Part shown: positions 43,801 to 53,145 of the stretch, piece after piece
How the letters are laid out: every line of letters starts with the position of its first letter
Numbering within the stretch: position 1 is the first letter of the stretch
NCBI GenBank assembly: GCA_963728925.1
Contig: CAVSMB010000018.1
Location: forward strand, 53,515-117,514
Direction of reading: 5' to 3'
DNA length: 64,000 bases
Source: JBBPZA01 sp963728925
GTDB lineage: Bacteria > Actinomycetota > Thermoleophilia > Solirubrobacterales > Solirubrobacteraceae
Notes under the pieces: generated by a model
The model's input: only the letters and a program-made list of their open reading frames with translations
What the model was told of the DNA's origin: nothing
Database searches by the model: none
Translations under genes and position numbers: made by a program

Positions 43801-44705
43801 ATGACGCACGAGGTGACCGTTGCCCTCGTCGGGACGACGGGCTACTTCGAGCGCTTCCCGGAAGAGGAGCGGACGCGTCCCTATTCGGCTCGCCCGAAGG
43901 CAACTGTGCAAGCTGAGGACGACGAGCGAATGGAGCAAATCATTCGACGTGCGCGCCCGGCACTTGGCATCGATAGCTCGATGAGTCTCGGTGCTACATC
44001 GGCTTCTACCGTCCCGAAGATGAGGACGGGCTCAAGGGCGTGGTTTCGGAGGCCGTGACGCTTGTCGACGACAGCGGCCGCGCGGTATGGGGCAGTTGGT
44101 GGGCTGAGGTCCCGTTCCGAGAAATCGTCCGCGCCGGCAATGCTGGAGTGCTGGGCGGGGATCCATTCCGTCCGTACACCGCGCTCAAGGCGCCTATCGG
44201 GAATGGCGCGCTGCCTGACTGGCAACAGGTCCAGGCGTTTCTGGAAATAGCCCAGCATGTTGTGCAGGCTATGTCCGACGTGGGTGGAGCGCTGGCTCTC
44301 CTCGAGCTCCTACGTCAGCGACTGTCGCGGGCTCCGCAGTCCATTGAACGGAATGCCACTCAATGGGCAAGCCGCGGAGGGAGCCCGCACCGCGTGGCTC
44401 AGTGGCTGGATCGTCGGCCCTGGCACATCGCCGACGTAGCCGAGGCCGCCTCTTGCAGCCCGAAGGACGCGGAGGCACTGCTATGGGCATTCGGCTTCGC
44501 GGAGTCCAACGACGGCCTCTTCCGTCGACAGGAGGACGACGTCGCAACGGCGCTATCGGAGAATATGAAGACCGCGATCTCTAGCCACGTCGGCGCCCTG
44601 AGCGAGCAGGACCAGGAAGTGATCGTGCGACGAGTTTTGGAGCAGCTAAACAGAGAAGGGAGAGTCCCCGAGAGCGATGAGAGCGGCTGGCCATGGTTTA
44701 GCTAA
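43801..44705 (+). pseudogene. Unrecognised protein of about 300 residues, frameshifted, lower-GC
   Basis: The first frame (ATG 43801) gives MTHEVTVALVGTTGYFERFP and runs to RRARPALGID near 43975. The second frame, open after a TAG at 43974, continues DESRCYIGFYRPEDEDGLKG, VVSEAVTLVDDSGRAVWGSW and on to ESDESGWPWFS-stop at 44705. Both parts look like real protein and one base change near 43975 joins them. The C-terminal part (WHIADVAEAASCSPKDAEAL, LLWAFGFAESNDGLFRRQED) resembles a winged-helix segment. GC content is visibly lower than its surroundings, suggesting recent transfer. No known family is recognised. Confidence 0.55.
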
Positions 44706-44806
44706 CTGCCTAGCCGCGACGCCCGCCGCGGTGCAGATAGCGCCGAGCTTCAGACGAACTCTGCGCCGGCGGGCTATCGGTCCAGCAACGGCTGTCTATC
44801 GCAAGA

Positions 44807-45425
44807 ATGCTCGACGACCCCGGCGTGAAGGCTCAATCCCTAAGCAGCCTAGCGACGCAGGAGATCGCGGGCGCGATCGACGCCGACGACCTGACCATCC
44901 AGTGGGACGTGGCGGTGGAGATCGGCGCGCTGACCGGCAACTTCCCCGCAGCAGGGCGGCTGGGCGAGAAGCAGGGCGTGATCGACTCTCTGCGCGACGT
45001 CCTGCAGCGCACGCCCACCGGGCCCGAGCGCGGCGTGCACCTCTGCTACGGCGACTACATGCACCGCCCACTTCGCGATCCCCGAGGATCTCGAGCTGTG
45101 CGTTGAGCTGGCCAACGCCGTCGGCGACGTCTCGGACTTCGTGCACATGCCCGCGGACCGCGAGACCGGTCGCAACCCCGGCTACTTCGAGCCGCTGCGC
45201 GACCTGCGCGACCCGGGCCGGCTCGCGCTCGGGGTCGTCGACTACGAGGGCGACGCCGAGCGCACCAGCGAGCTCGTCGTCGCCGCGACCGAGGGCGGGG
45301 GCGGAACGCCGTTCGCGGTCGCGACCGAGTGCGGCATGGCCCGGATCGACGAGCGCCGTGCGGACGCGCCGTCGCTCGAGCAGCTGCTCGAGCTGCACGC
45401 CGCCAGCGCGGCGCCGATTCGCTGA
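44807..45425 (+). pseudogene. MetE-like (UROD/MetE superfamily) gene, 5'-truncated and frameshifted
   Basis: The first frame has IAGAIDADDLTIQWDVAVEI and GPERGVHLCYGDYMHR; the second continues HFAIPEDLELCVELANAVGD, DFVHMPADRETGRNPGYFEP, RLALGVVDYEG and FAVATECGMARIDERRADAP. Together they equal the C-terminal half of cobalamin-independent methionine-synthase-like proteins (full family about 350-380 residues), including the zinc-site cysteine region ATECGM. One extra C in CACCGCCCAC near 45069 breaks the frame. The N-terminal half is absent, so it is a remnant. Confidence 0.75.
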
Positions 45426-45474
45426 CGGTCTACTGCCCGGCCTGAGTCGCCGCTGCGCCGAGTCGCCCGACCGC

Positions 45475-45852
45475 TCAGTGCCGCGAGAGCGACAGCGTGT
45501 TGCCGTCCGAATCCTTGAACCACGCGACCTGACTTCCGTCGGGCGTGGTCCAGACCCCGTCGTCGTCCTGATCGATGCCCTCGACGCGGAGGAACTCGAC
45601 GCCGCGATCGACAAGTCGCGCGATCTCGCCGTGCAGGTCCGCGACATCCCACCCCAGGACGGTGAAGGGCTGGACGCGCAGCCCCTCGCCCACGTTGGTG
45701 ATCCGGACGGTGACGCCGTTCGCCTCCGCGACGACGGCGAAGCCGTCCGCGCCGGTCACCCGCAGGCCGAGCACGTCCTCGTAGAACCGCCGCGCTCGGC
45801 CGAGGTTGGCGGAGGGCACGAAGGCAACGAGCTGCGCGGAGGCGGAGAGCAC
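45475..45852 (-). CDS. VOC (glyoxalase/bleomycin-resistance-type) protein
   Basis: A 125-residue single VOC domain: SAQLVAFVPSANLGRARRFY, VLGLRVTGADGFAVV and TTPDGSQVAWFKDSDGNTLS. The usual metal ligands are only partly conserved. The function is not predictable; many such proteins bind antibiotics or act as small isomerases. The gene is intact although surrounded by remnants, and is convergent with the MetE-like fragment. Confidence 0.87.
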   Translation of the reverse strand: MLSASAQLVAFVPSANLGRARRFYEDVLGLRVTGADGFAVVAEANGVTVRITNVGEGLRVQPFTVLGWDVADLHGEIARLVDRGVEFLRVEGIDQDDDGVWTTPDGSQVAWFKDSDGNTLSLSRH

Positions 45853-45892
45853 GGCGTCATCCTCGCACGCGCCCGCTCGCGCGTCTCGAGCC

Positions 45893-48317
45893 TCAGCCCC
45901 CGATCGGCCGCGCCAGCCGCAGCACCACCAGCTCGTTGTCGTCGGGCGCTCCGCTGCCCTTGTGGCGCCCGACGCTGAACGGGAAGTTGTTGTCGTTGAG
46001 GACGACGACGTGGCGGCGGTCGAGGATCACGAGGTCCTCGATCGTCTGGAAGGGGAACGCGAACGGGTCGCCCAGGCCGACGTCGCCGGGCCCGGCGGGC
46101 AGCGAGATGCCCGCGCGGTCGGCGATGTTCAGCAGGTCGGCGGCCTGGCGCTTGGCCACGGTCGTGCCCGGAGCGCCGAGGGTGATCTCCTCCAGGGCCT
46201 TGAAGGCGGAGAGATCGCCTTGGGAGTTGTCGCGCTCCATCACCACGCCATGGCGGCGGTCGGCGAGCTGGAAGTCGCCGATCGAGGTGCCGCGCGGGTC
46301 GAAGGGGTAGGTCCAGCGATCGCCGGTGTAGCCGGGGTGGCGCAGGTCGAAGGCGAAGATCTGCGTCGTGCCGGCGGGCGCCCCGGTGAGGGTCTTCTCG
46401 AGCATCGGCAGGAGCGTCCTGCCGTTGGGGGTGATCGCCATGCCCTCGAAGCCGCCGCTCGTCTGCGCGCGGAACGGGTTCTCCTGGGCGGTGTGGCGCC
46501 ACGGCCAGTACAGCCCCGCGAGCCAGCGCGTATTGGACTCCCCGGCCTGGGGCTGGAGGTTCGTCCCGTCGTCCGTGCCCGCGACTGACGTGTCGGCGAA
46601 GGCCGGGAAGTCGCCGAAGAGCTCGACCGTCTGCAGATCGGGGAACTCGCGCACGACGACCCGCAGGGTGCGCCAGTCGAAGGACTGCACGTCGGCGCGG
46701 TCCTCCAGACCCGTTGCGCTCGATCACGCCCGCGACCTTCTGAGCGAACGGCACCGGGCCGATCGTGCGGTCGCGGTAGACGTTGCCGTGATCGTCGCGG
46801 TCTGAGCGCGGGCTGAGCTTGGTCTCGATGTTGAAGCCGACCTTCTCGGCGTTCTGCGCGCGGGCGCTCGCGCCGGGGTCGTCCTTGCCCGGCCCGCTGC
46901 CATACCAGTCGGCGTAGAAGCGGGCGAAGTCGAAGAGCTGCTGGGTGGTCGGCTTGACGTAGGGGTCGATGAGCCCCTCCTGCTTGGCGAAGGCGACGGC
47001 GACCGGCGAGAGCGAGCGGTCGTTGGTCTGCGGCGTGCCGGTGCGGATGATCCCGTCGCAGACGAACTGCGACTGCAGCTGGGCGAGGGTCAGCGAGCGG
47101 ATGAGGACCTCGTCGTCGAACGTGTAGGGCGTGCCGTCGGCGCGCCGGCACTTGCCCGCGCTCACGTAGGGGTCGTGCGAGATCACCGGGACGCCGTCCT
47201 TGGTGATCCCGTTGTCGGTCTCGAGCGTCGTGACGCGGTTGTCGAGCCCCGCCTCGAATGCCGGCAGCGTGTTCTCGGGGCGCAGGTTGCGTGCACCGCG
47301 GTGGCCCTCGAGGTCGAAGCCGGCCGGAACCGTGGGGTCGGCGTCGACGATCTCGCGCAGCAGGTCGGGGCGGTCGGTGATGATGCCGTCCACCCCGAGC
47401 TTGATGAGCGCCTTCATGCGGTCGGGGTCGTCGACCGTGTAGGGCACGACCCGGAAGCCCGCGGTGTGCAGCGAGTTGACGCTGATGAGCTCGCTCGAGG
47501 CCTTGGGGACGCCGGAGCCGGCGGGCGGATCCTGGCGCGTCGGCTCGCCGGTGGCCGGGTCGCCGTCGTCGAGGAGGTTGGCGTCGGGCGAGACGATCGG
47601 CGTCTTGGTGTCGCCGTTCGCGCGCGCGTCGGCGCGCATCGCGTTCATGACGCGCAGCGTGCTCGACTCCTCGGAGAACGGGTTCTGGGGCGCGCGGATC
47701 TCCTGGCCGGGATGGTCGGGATCGGGCAGCGGATAGGGGGCGTGGAGCACGCGCCCGTCGGCGTCGGTGTGCAGCAGGAAGGGCCCGAACTCGTCGCCGA
47801 ACCACAGCGTGCCGTCCGGCGCGCGCTGGAGCGACTCGATGTCGAAGTCGCGCGCGCCGGTGAGCGCGCGCGAGCGCGTGAACTCGTTCACGATCGCGAA
47901 GGGGATCTCGTGGTCGGGATCGCGAAGCTGGATGAAGCGCTTGACGGCGATCGTCCCTGCGCCGCCGAACCGCGTCTTCAGGTCGGGCGCGAGCAGGTAG
48001 ACGCGAAGGTTGAAGTCGGCGGAGTTCTCGATCGAGCCGTAGCCGTTGTCGGCCATCACCCAGTAGCGCCCCTCGCCGGCGGGCAGCGCGGCGGAGAAGC
48101 CATGCACAGGCTGGGAGGCGAACGGAACGGCGACGCCGTTGATCGGCGTCGAGCCGAGCAGCGTGCCCGAGGGCGGCCCCGGCGCGAAGGTCCGCGCCGG
48201 GAGGACCGCGCGCCCGAGCAGTCGCGCCGGGCGGGCGGGAGCGGCCTGGGCGACGGCGGCGGTGGCGGCGAGCAGCGCCGTGGCGGCGAGGACGACGACG
48301 GTCAGGTGACGGCGCAA
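45893..48317 (-). pseudogene. Secreted phytase-like/glycerophosphodiester phosphodiesterase protein, frameshifted
   Basis: ATG 48317 begins a signal peptide (HLTVVVLAATALLAATAAVA, then AQAAPA). The first part of an esterase-like phytase domain follows (RYWVMADNGYGSIENSADFN, DGTLWFGDEFGPFLLHTDAD). A glycerophosphodiesterase domain starts around EGHRGARNLRPENTLPAFEA, TLETDNGITKDGVPVISHDP and ends near VQSFDWRTLRVV. The phytase-like part then resumes (GGFEGMAITPNGRTLLPMLE, ILDRRHVVVLNDNNFPFSVG). An extra base near 46709 splits the frame; removing it gives NGLEDRADVQSFDW and about 807 residues. It would recover phosphate from extracellular phosphodiesters. Confidence 0.82.
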
Positions 48318-48380
48318 GGGACGGCCTCCGCGGTGAGGGGAACCGGAGGCCCTGGGTTCTCGCGGGCGCGCCTCGCCGAG

Positions 48381-48413
48381 TTGTCAACGGGTTGTGAGCG
48401 AGGTGTGTGAAGG
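48381..48413 (-). promoter_or_regulatory. Candidate promoter/PHO-box-like region of the phosphodiesterase gene
   Basis: On the minus strand, TTCAC, CTCAC and TTGAC recur at 13- and 11-base spacing, loosely like the direct repeats bound by actinobacterial PhoP. The last unit is part of CCGTTGACAA, a good -35 match. No clear -10 follows. A phosphate-scavenging gene downstream makes PhoP control plausible, but this is inference. Confidence 0.25.
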
Positions 48414-48461
48414 TCTTAAACCGCCGGCGAGTGCACTGGACGGCGGCGGATTGGGGACTAA

Positions 48462-48617
48462 CTCGGCGCGGGCGACGCGATCTGCGTTCCGCCGCGAACC
48501 CCGTTCGTGCTGAGCAACGACGACGAGCAGCCGCTGACAGCGATCTGCTGCATGGCGCCCGGCGGGCAGGCGCGGGTCGGCGACGGCCAGCCCTTCCCGA
48601 TCCCGTGGGCGCAATAG
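48462..48617 (+). pseudogene. Cupin C-terminal fragment
   Basis: Open frame only from 48462 (TAA at 48459) to TAG 48615-48617: LGAGDAICVPPRTPFVLSND, then QPLTAICCMAPGGQARVG and FPIPWAQ. This is the second half of a cupin barrel with the GD...P...N pattern. No start codon or first cupin motif is upstream, so the 5' half is lost. Confidence 0.65.
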
Positions 48618-48648
48618 GCGGCCCGAGCGCGGGCCGGTCTCGGGCCGC
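48618..48648 (+). terminator. Hairpin directly after the cupin fragment
   Basis: GCGGCCCGAG (48618-48627) and CTCGGGCCGC (48639-48648) form a perfect 10-bp stem with an 11-base loop, starting one base after the cupin stop. No T tract follows. It is probably the old terminator of the cupin gene. Sequence 48649-48760 holds only a short open frame end (ILIAAGYRALTERLAEGMDA), perhaps another remnant. Confidence 0.5.
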
Positions 48649-48760
48649 GGCCGACGAAGCGGAGTCGCCCGACCTCGCGATCCTGATCGCCGCCGGCTAC
48701 CGCGCGCTGACCGAGCGCCTCGCCGAGGGCATGGACGCCTGCCGCGCGTAGACTCGGCGT

Positions 48761-48964
48761 GTGAGCGCCAAGGGCATCAGCGACGAACTCGTCCGCCAAG
48801 TCGCGAATGACCTCCGCGCGCGCTACGCCCTGGACGACGAGGACATGCGCGCGCTCGGCGCCAGGTTGGCCGAGGCGGCCGACGCGCGCAGCGCGCAGAA
48901 CGTCGAATTTGCCGAGCGCTTCACCGACGAGCATCGCGAGACGTTCGACCGCCTCGCGAAGTAG
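48761..48964 (+). CDS. Putative antitoxin of a Doc-type module
   Basis: A 67-residue, charged helical protein (MSAKGISDELVRQVANDLRA, DDEDMRALGARLAEAADARS) from GTG 48761. It ends 9 bases before a broken Doc/Fic-type toxin gene, the usual antitoxin-toxin order. I do not recognise a specific antitoxin fold such as AbrB or Phd. It appears intact even though the toxin is broken, which is the order of decay expected when toxin is lost first. Confidence 0.55.
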   Translation: MSAKGISDELVRQVANDLRARYALDDEDMRALGARLAEAADARSAQNVEFAERFTDEHRETFDRLAK

Positions 48965-48973
48965 GCCGCTCGC

Positions 48974-49256
48974 GTGCCTCCCCGCTGGGAGCCGTCCCTC
49001 GAGGACTACGTCGACATCGCGGCCTTCCTGCTCGGCACCGACCGCACAGCGATCGCAGCGCTGCCGCGACTGACCCTCGCCGAGTCCGCGTTGCACGCTC
49101 CATTCGTTCGGCGGCGTCGAGGCCTACCCCACCTTGGTCGAGCAGGCCGCCGTTCTGCTCGAGCACCTTGCGAAGAACCACCCGCTGCCCGACGCCAACA
49201 AGCGCGCAGCGTTCCTCCTCACCGCGCGCTTCCGTTTCCAAGCAATCCTTTGGTAA
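48974..49256 (+). pseudogene. Doc/Fic-type toxin, frameshifted and C-terminally truncated
   Basis: The first frame from GTG 48974 gives PPRWEPSLEDYVDIAAFLLG and LTLAESALHAPF. The second continues GGVEAYPTLVEQAAVLLEHL and NHPLPDANKRAAFLLTARF, containing the Fic motif as HPLPDANKR (consensus HxFx[D/E]GNK, with alanine for glycine). The frames shift near 49106. After TARF the sequence diverges and stops at 49256, about 30 residues short of family length. Doc toxins modify elongation factor Tu; this copy cannot make a whole protein as read. Confidence 0.75.
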
Positions 49257-49335
49257 GTCGGTGCGCCACCAAGTCGGCTTTGGTTACGCCACACGGCGAC
49301 GCGGGTTCCAGAGTCGTGCCAGCGTTCCGAGGGAC

Positions 49336-50070
49336 GTGAGGGCAACAGCGACAGACGACGGCCGGCTCCCACCGATCGCACCCTTCGGCCTGCGGCGCTT
49401 CCCAACGCTCACCACGGTCGTGTTCGCCCTGACCGCGGCGATGAGCCTGGCCCAGCTCGCCGACCCGAGCCTGCTGGGCCGCCTGGAGCGGACACCGGCG
49501 GGGCTGCACGGCGACTGGTGGCGCATCGTGACGGCCCTGTTCGTCCAGGACGGCGGGGTCATCGGCGCCGTCTCCAACCTCGCCTTCCTCGCCGTGATCG
49601 GCGCGATCGCCGAGCAGATCCTTTCCCGGCTGCGCTGGCTGGCGCACTACTTCGGCGTTGGCATCCTCACCGAGTTGATCGCCACCGAGTGGCAGCCGGT
49701 CGGAGGCGGCAACTCGATCGCTGTCTGCGGCCTCACCGGTGCCGTGGCCGTCGCAGCGTGGCGGGAGAACGCGCGTCTGCCCCGGGCCACCCCGCAGGCC
49801 GTGCTGATCTGGTGCGGAGCGCTGCTGGGCACCCTCTTCTGGCCCCTGATCGTCGTGGGTGTCGCAGCGGCCGCGGTGGCCCGCAGGCGCCAGGAGCGCC
49901 ACGAACCGGTGCTTCGGGCGACCGCGCTCGCCGTCGCCGCCACCGGAATCGTCCTCGCCATCGCGACCAACATCCACGGCGCTGCGCTGCTCGCCGGCAT
50001 CGTCCTCGCCCAGTTCACCGTGCCGCGATCCAGCGACCTCGAGCGGGCTTCCACCGGACCGGTGCGGTGA
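49336..50070 (+). CDS. Rhomboid-like polytopic membrane protein
   Basis: A 244-residue protein with about six hydrophobic segments: FPTLTTVVFALTAAMSLAQL, VSNLAFLAVIGAIAEQIL, AHYFGVGILTELIA, LTGAVAVAAW, WCGALLGTLFWPLIVVGVAA and ALAVAATGIVLAIATN. The putative rhomboid serine is in GGGNSIAVCGLTG and the histidine in NIHGAALLAGIVLAQF; the usual GxSG is G-N-S-I here. DWWRIVTALFVQDGG matches the early rhomboid loop. GTG 49336 is chosen as it starts just before the cytosolic N terminus. Whether it is an active protease is unclear. Confidence 0.75.
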   Translation: MRATATDDGRLPPIAPFGLRRFPTLTTVVFALTAAMSLAQLADPSLLGRLERTPAGLHGDWWRIVTALFVQDGGVIGAVSNLAFLAVIGAIAEQILSRLRWLAHYFGVGILTELIATEWQPVGGGNSIAVCGLTGAVAVAAWRENARLPRATPQAVLIWCGALLGTLFWPLIVVGVAAAAVARRRQERHEPVLRATALAVAATGIVLAIATNIHGAALLAGIVLAQFTVPRSSDLERASTGPVR

Positions 50071-50086
50071 GGGCTAGGCTGCATCG

Positions 50087-51532
50087 GTGGCCGAGAGGAC
50101 GAGCGATCCCGTCGCCGCCGCGCTGAGCGAGCTGCGCAACGCGGTCGTCGGTCCGGTGCTCACCCAGGCCGACGACGGGTTCGCCGACGAGGTCGCCGTC
50201 TTCGATCTCACCCTGCGCCACGATCCCGACATCGCCGTCGGCGTCACGTCGCCGGCCGACGTCGCCGCCGCCCTTCCCATCGCCCGTCGTCACGGCCTCA
50301 AGGTGTCGGTGATCGGCACCGGCCACGCCGACGTCCCGCAGATCAGCGACGGGATCGTCCTGGCGATGCGCAGGCTCGACTCGGTGACCGTCGACAAGGA
50401 CTCGGCCACCGCGACGGTCGGCGCGGGCGCGGCCTGGCGCCCGGTCGTGGAGGCCGCTGCGCCGCTCGGCCTCGCTCCGCTGTGCGGGTCGGCGCCGGAC
50501 GTCGGCGCCGTCGGGCTCGTGCTCGGCGGCGGCATCGGCCCGATCAGCCGGACCTACGGGTTCTCGGCCGACCACGTGAAGAGCTTCGAGATCGTGACCG
50601 TCGACGGAGCCGTGCAACACGTCGACGCCGAGGGCGAGCCCGACCTCTTCTGGGCGCTGCGCGGGGGCAAGGGCGCGCTCGGCGTCGTCACCGCGATGAC
50701 CATCGCGCTGCCCTCGCTGTCGGAGATCTACGGCGGCGGCGTCTACTTCAAGGCCGAGGACATCCCGGGCCTCGTGCGCGACTACCAGCGGTGGGTCACG
50801 TCAGGCCCCGACGCGGTGCCCGACGCGCTGACCACCTCGCTGGCCATCCTGCGCCTGCCCGCCATTCCCGCGCTGCCCGAGGTGCTGCGCGGTCGGACGG
50901 TCGCGCACCTGCGCGTGGGCTTCGTCGGCCCGGCCGAGGAAGGTGAACGGCTGACGGCGCCCCTGCTCGACGGCCGCGAGCCGCTCTTGGGCGGCTTCGA
51001 CACGCTCGCCTACGCCGACGTCGGCACGATCCACAACGACCCGACCCAGCCCGCGGCGAATACGACCGGCGGGCTGCTGCTGCGCTCGTTCGACGCCGAC
51101 TGCGCCGAGGCGATTCTCCGCATGGCGGGCCCAGACGTCGAGACGCTGCTCGCGCTCGTCGAGGTCCGCCACCTCGGGGGCGCCCTGGCCAGACCCGCCG
51201 CGCCGGCCGACGCGATCGGCGGGCGCGACGCCGCCTTCGGGGTGTGGGTCGCCAGCGCGCCGCTCCCCGGCCCGCCGTCGACACCCGACGCCCTGACGCT
51301 GCCTTCCGCGTCGAAAGCGGTCCGCGACGTCCTCGACGCGCTGGCTCCGTGGGGCACAGGCGGCACGCTGATCAACTTCTTCGGCGCGGTGAACACCGCG
51401 GCCGAGTTCGACCACGCCTGGCCGCCCGAGGTCGAGGAGCGTCTTGAACGGATCCGCCACGCGGTGGACCCCGATCGAGTCCTGAACTTCGGGCCGACGC
51501 TGGCCGCCAGCGCCGACCACTCGCGCGCGTAG
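50087..51532 (+). CDS. BBE-like FAD-binding oxidoreductase
   Basis: A 481-residue PCMH-type flavoprotein. The FAD domain shows VIGTGHADVPQISDGIVLAM, with a histidine at the position used for covalent 8-alpha flavin attachment, and APDVGAVGLVLGGGIG, RTYGFSADHVKSFEIVTVDG and WALRGGKGALGVVT. The second attachment cysteine of bicovalent enzymes is not seen. The C terminus has a short BBE-type end (RHAVDPDRVLNFGP). Such enzymes oxidise sugars, alcohols or secondary metabolites. It starts 16 bases after the rhomboid-like gene and precedes a drug exporter. Confidence 0.88.
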   Translation: MAERTSDPVAAALSELRNAVVGPVLTQADDGFADEVAVFDLTLRHDPDIAVGVTSPADVAAALPIARRHGLKVSVIGTGHADVPQISDGIVLAMRRLDSVTVDKDSATATVGAGAAWRPVVEAAAPLGLAPLCGSAPDVGAVGLVLGGGIGPISRTYGFSADHVKSFEIVTVDGAVQHVDAEGEPDLFWALRGGKGALGVVTAMTIALPSLSEIYGGGVYFKAEDIPGLVRDYQRWVTSGPDAVPDALTTSLAILRLPAIPALPEVLRGRTVAHLRVGFVGPAEEGERLTAPLLDGREPLLGGFDTLAYADVGTIHNDPTQPAANTTGGLLLRSFDADCAEAILRMAGPDVETLLALVEVRHLGGALARPAAPADAIGGRDAAFGVWVASAPLPGPPSTPDALTLPSASKAVRDVLDALAPWGTGGTLINFFGAVNTAAEFDHAWPPEVEERLERIRHAVDPDRVLNFGPTLAASADHSRA

Positions 51533-51602
51533 TCCCGCCCGCTCGCTGACCCTTTTCTATCGTGGACCGAATGGCGAGGAAGGACGACGGCGTGGCGCGC
51601 GC

Positions 51603-53051
51603 ATGACCGACCACCAGACCCAGCGGGCCGGCTGGCCGACGCTCGCCCTCGTGTGCCTGGCCCAGTTCATGGTCATCCTCGACGTGTCGATCGTGAACGT
51701 CGCGCTGCCGTCGATCCGCAACGACCTGCACTTCTCGCAGGTGGACCTCCAGTGGGTCGTCAACGCCTACACGATCACCTTCGCGGGCTTCCTCCTGCTC
51801 GGCGGACGGGCCTGCGACGTGCTCGGCCGGCGGCGCGTGTTCATCGGCGGGCTCGCGCTGTTCGCGGGCGCGTCGCTCGTCGGCGGGCTGTCCCAGAGCC
51901 AGGGGATGCTCATCGGCGCGCGCGCGGCCCAGGGGCTCGGTGGGGCCGTCGTCTCGCCCGCCACGCTGGCGATCCTCACCACCTCGTTCTCCGAGGGCGC
52001 CGAGCGCAACCGGGCGCTGGGCGTGTGGGGCGCGATGGGCGGCGCCGGTGGCGCGGCCGGCGCGCTGCTCGGCGGGGTCCTCACCGATCTGCTGAGCTGG
52101 CAGTGGATCCTCTTCGTCAACGTGCCCATCGGCATCGGCGCGGCGCTGCTCGCTCCGCGGCTGGTGGAGGAGGGGCGCAACCCGGACGCGGCGCGTGGCT
52201 TCGACGTCGCCGGGGCGATCAGCGTAACCGCCGGCCTCGTCGCGCTCGTCTACGGGATCGTGCGCACCGAGCAGTACGGCTGGGGCTCGGCCCAGGCCCT
52301 CGTGCCCATGGCCCTGGGCTTCGCCCTCATCGCGCTGTTCCTCGTCATCGAGGGCCGCCTGGCCAAGGCGCCCCTGATGCCCCTGCGCATCTTCGCCTCG
52401 CGCACCCTCACCGGCGCGAACCTCGTGGTGTTCCTGCTGGGCGCCTCGATGTTCGGGATGTGGTACTTCGTCTCGCTGTACCTGCAGCAGGTGCTCGGCT
52501 ACTCGCCCATCGAGGCCGGGCTCGCCTTCCTTCCGATGACGGTGACCATCATCGTCGGCTCGACGCTCGCCTCGCGCGGGGTGACCCGCTTCGGGCCCAA
52601 GGCGCTGCTCGTCGCCGGGATGTCGCTGCAGGCGGTCGGCCTGCTGCTGTTCGCGACCATCTCGCCGACGGGCAGCTACCTCTCAGACGTGCTGGCGCCC
52701 TCGCTCGTCACCGCGGCCGGGCTCGGCCTCGCCTTCGTGCCGGTCACGATCGCCGCCGTGGCCGGCGTGGCGCGCAGCGAGGCGGGCCTCGCCTCGGGCC
52801 TGGTCAACACCTCCCGGCAGATGGGTGGCGCGCTCGGCCTGGCGATCCTCGCGACCGTCGCGAGCACGCAGACGCGCGACGAGCTCGCGCATCGCACACG
52901 GCTGCCCGACGCGCTGACCGACGGGTTCCACCACGCCTTCGTGCTGGGGGCCGCCTTCGCGGCGGCGGGCGCGCTTGTCGCGCTCTTCGTCCTAGAGCGC
53001 GTGCGCGCGCCGCGCCAGCCCACGGCCGAGCCGGCGCGCGAGTCGACCTGA
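51603..53051 (+). CDS. DHA2-family (EmrB/QacA-type) MFS drug exporter
   Basis: A 482-residue proton-coupled multidrug exporter with about 14 helices. ALVCLAQFMVILDVSIVNVA and LPSIRNDLHFSQVDLQWVVN are DHA2 hallmarks; GRACDVLGRRRVFIGGLA is the MFS loop 2-3 motif, and GPSIGPLLGG-like motif C appears as GGAGGAAGALLGGVLTD. C-terminal helices are complete (HHAFVLGAAFAAAGALVALF). ATG 51603 gives MTDHQTQRAGWPTLALVCL. No adjacent regulator is seen; the upstream flavoprotein may be functionally linked. Confidence 0.94.
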   Translation: MTDHQTQRAGWPTLALVCLAQFMVILDVSIVNVALPSIRNDLHFSQVDLQWVVNAYTITFAGFLLLGGRACDVLGRRRVFIGGLALFAGASLVGGLSQSQGMLIGARAAQGLGGAVVSPATLAILTTSFSEGAERNRALGVWGAMGGAGGAAGALLGGVLTDLLSWQWILFVNVPIGIGAALLAPRLVEEGRNPDAARGFDVAGAISVTAGLVALVYGIVRTEQYGWGSAQALVPMALGFALIALFLVIEGRLAKAPLMPLRIFASRTLTGANLVVFLLGASMFGMWYFVSLYLQQVLGYSPIEAGLAFLPMTVTIIVGSTLASRGVTRFGPKALLVAGMSLQAVGLLLFATISPTGSYLSDVLAPSLVTAAGLGLAFVPVTIAAVAGVARSEAGLASGLVNTSRQMGGALGLAILATVASTQTRDELAHRTRLPDALTDGFHHAFVLGAAFAAAGALVALFVLERVRAPRQPTAEPAREST

Positions 53052-53145
53052 GCCGGGTCCGGCCCGGCGTTGCCCAGCGGTGCCACTCGATGCAGCAGGG
53101 CCCCGAGCGCTCGATCTCTCGCGCGCCCCTTGTAATGATGGGCAG

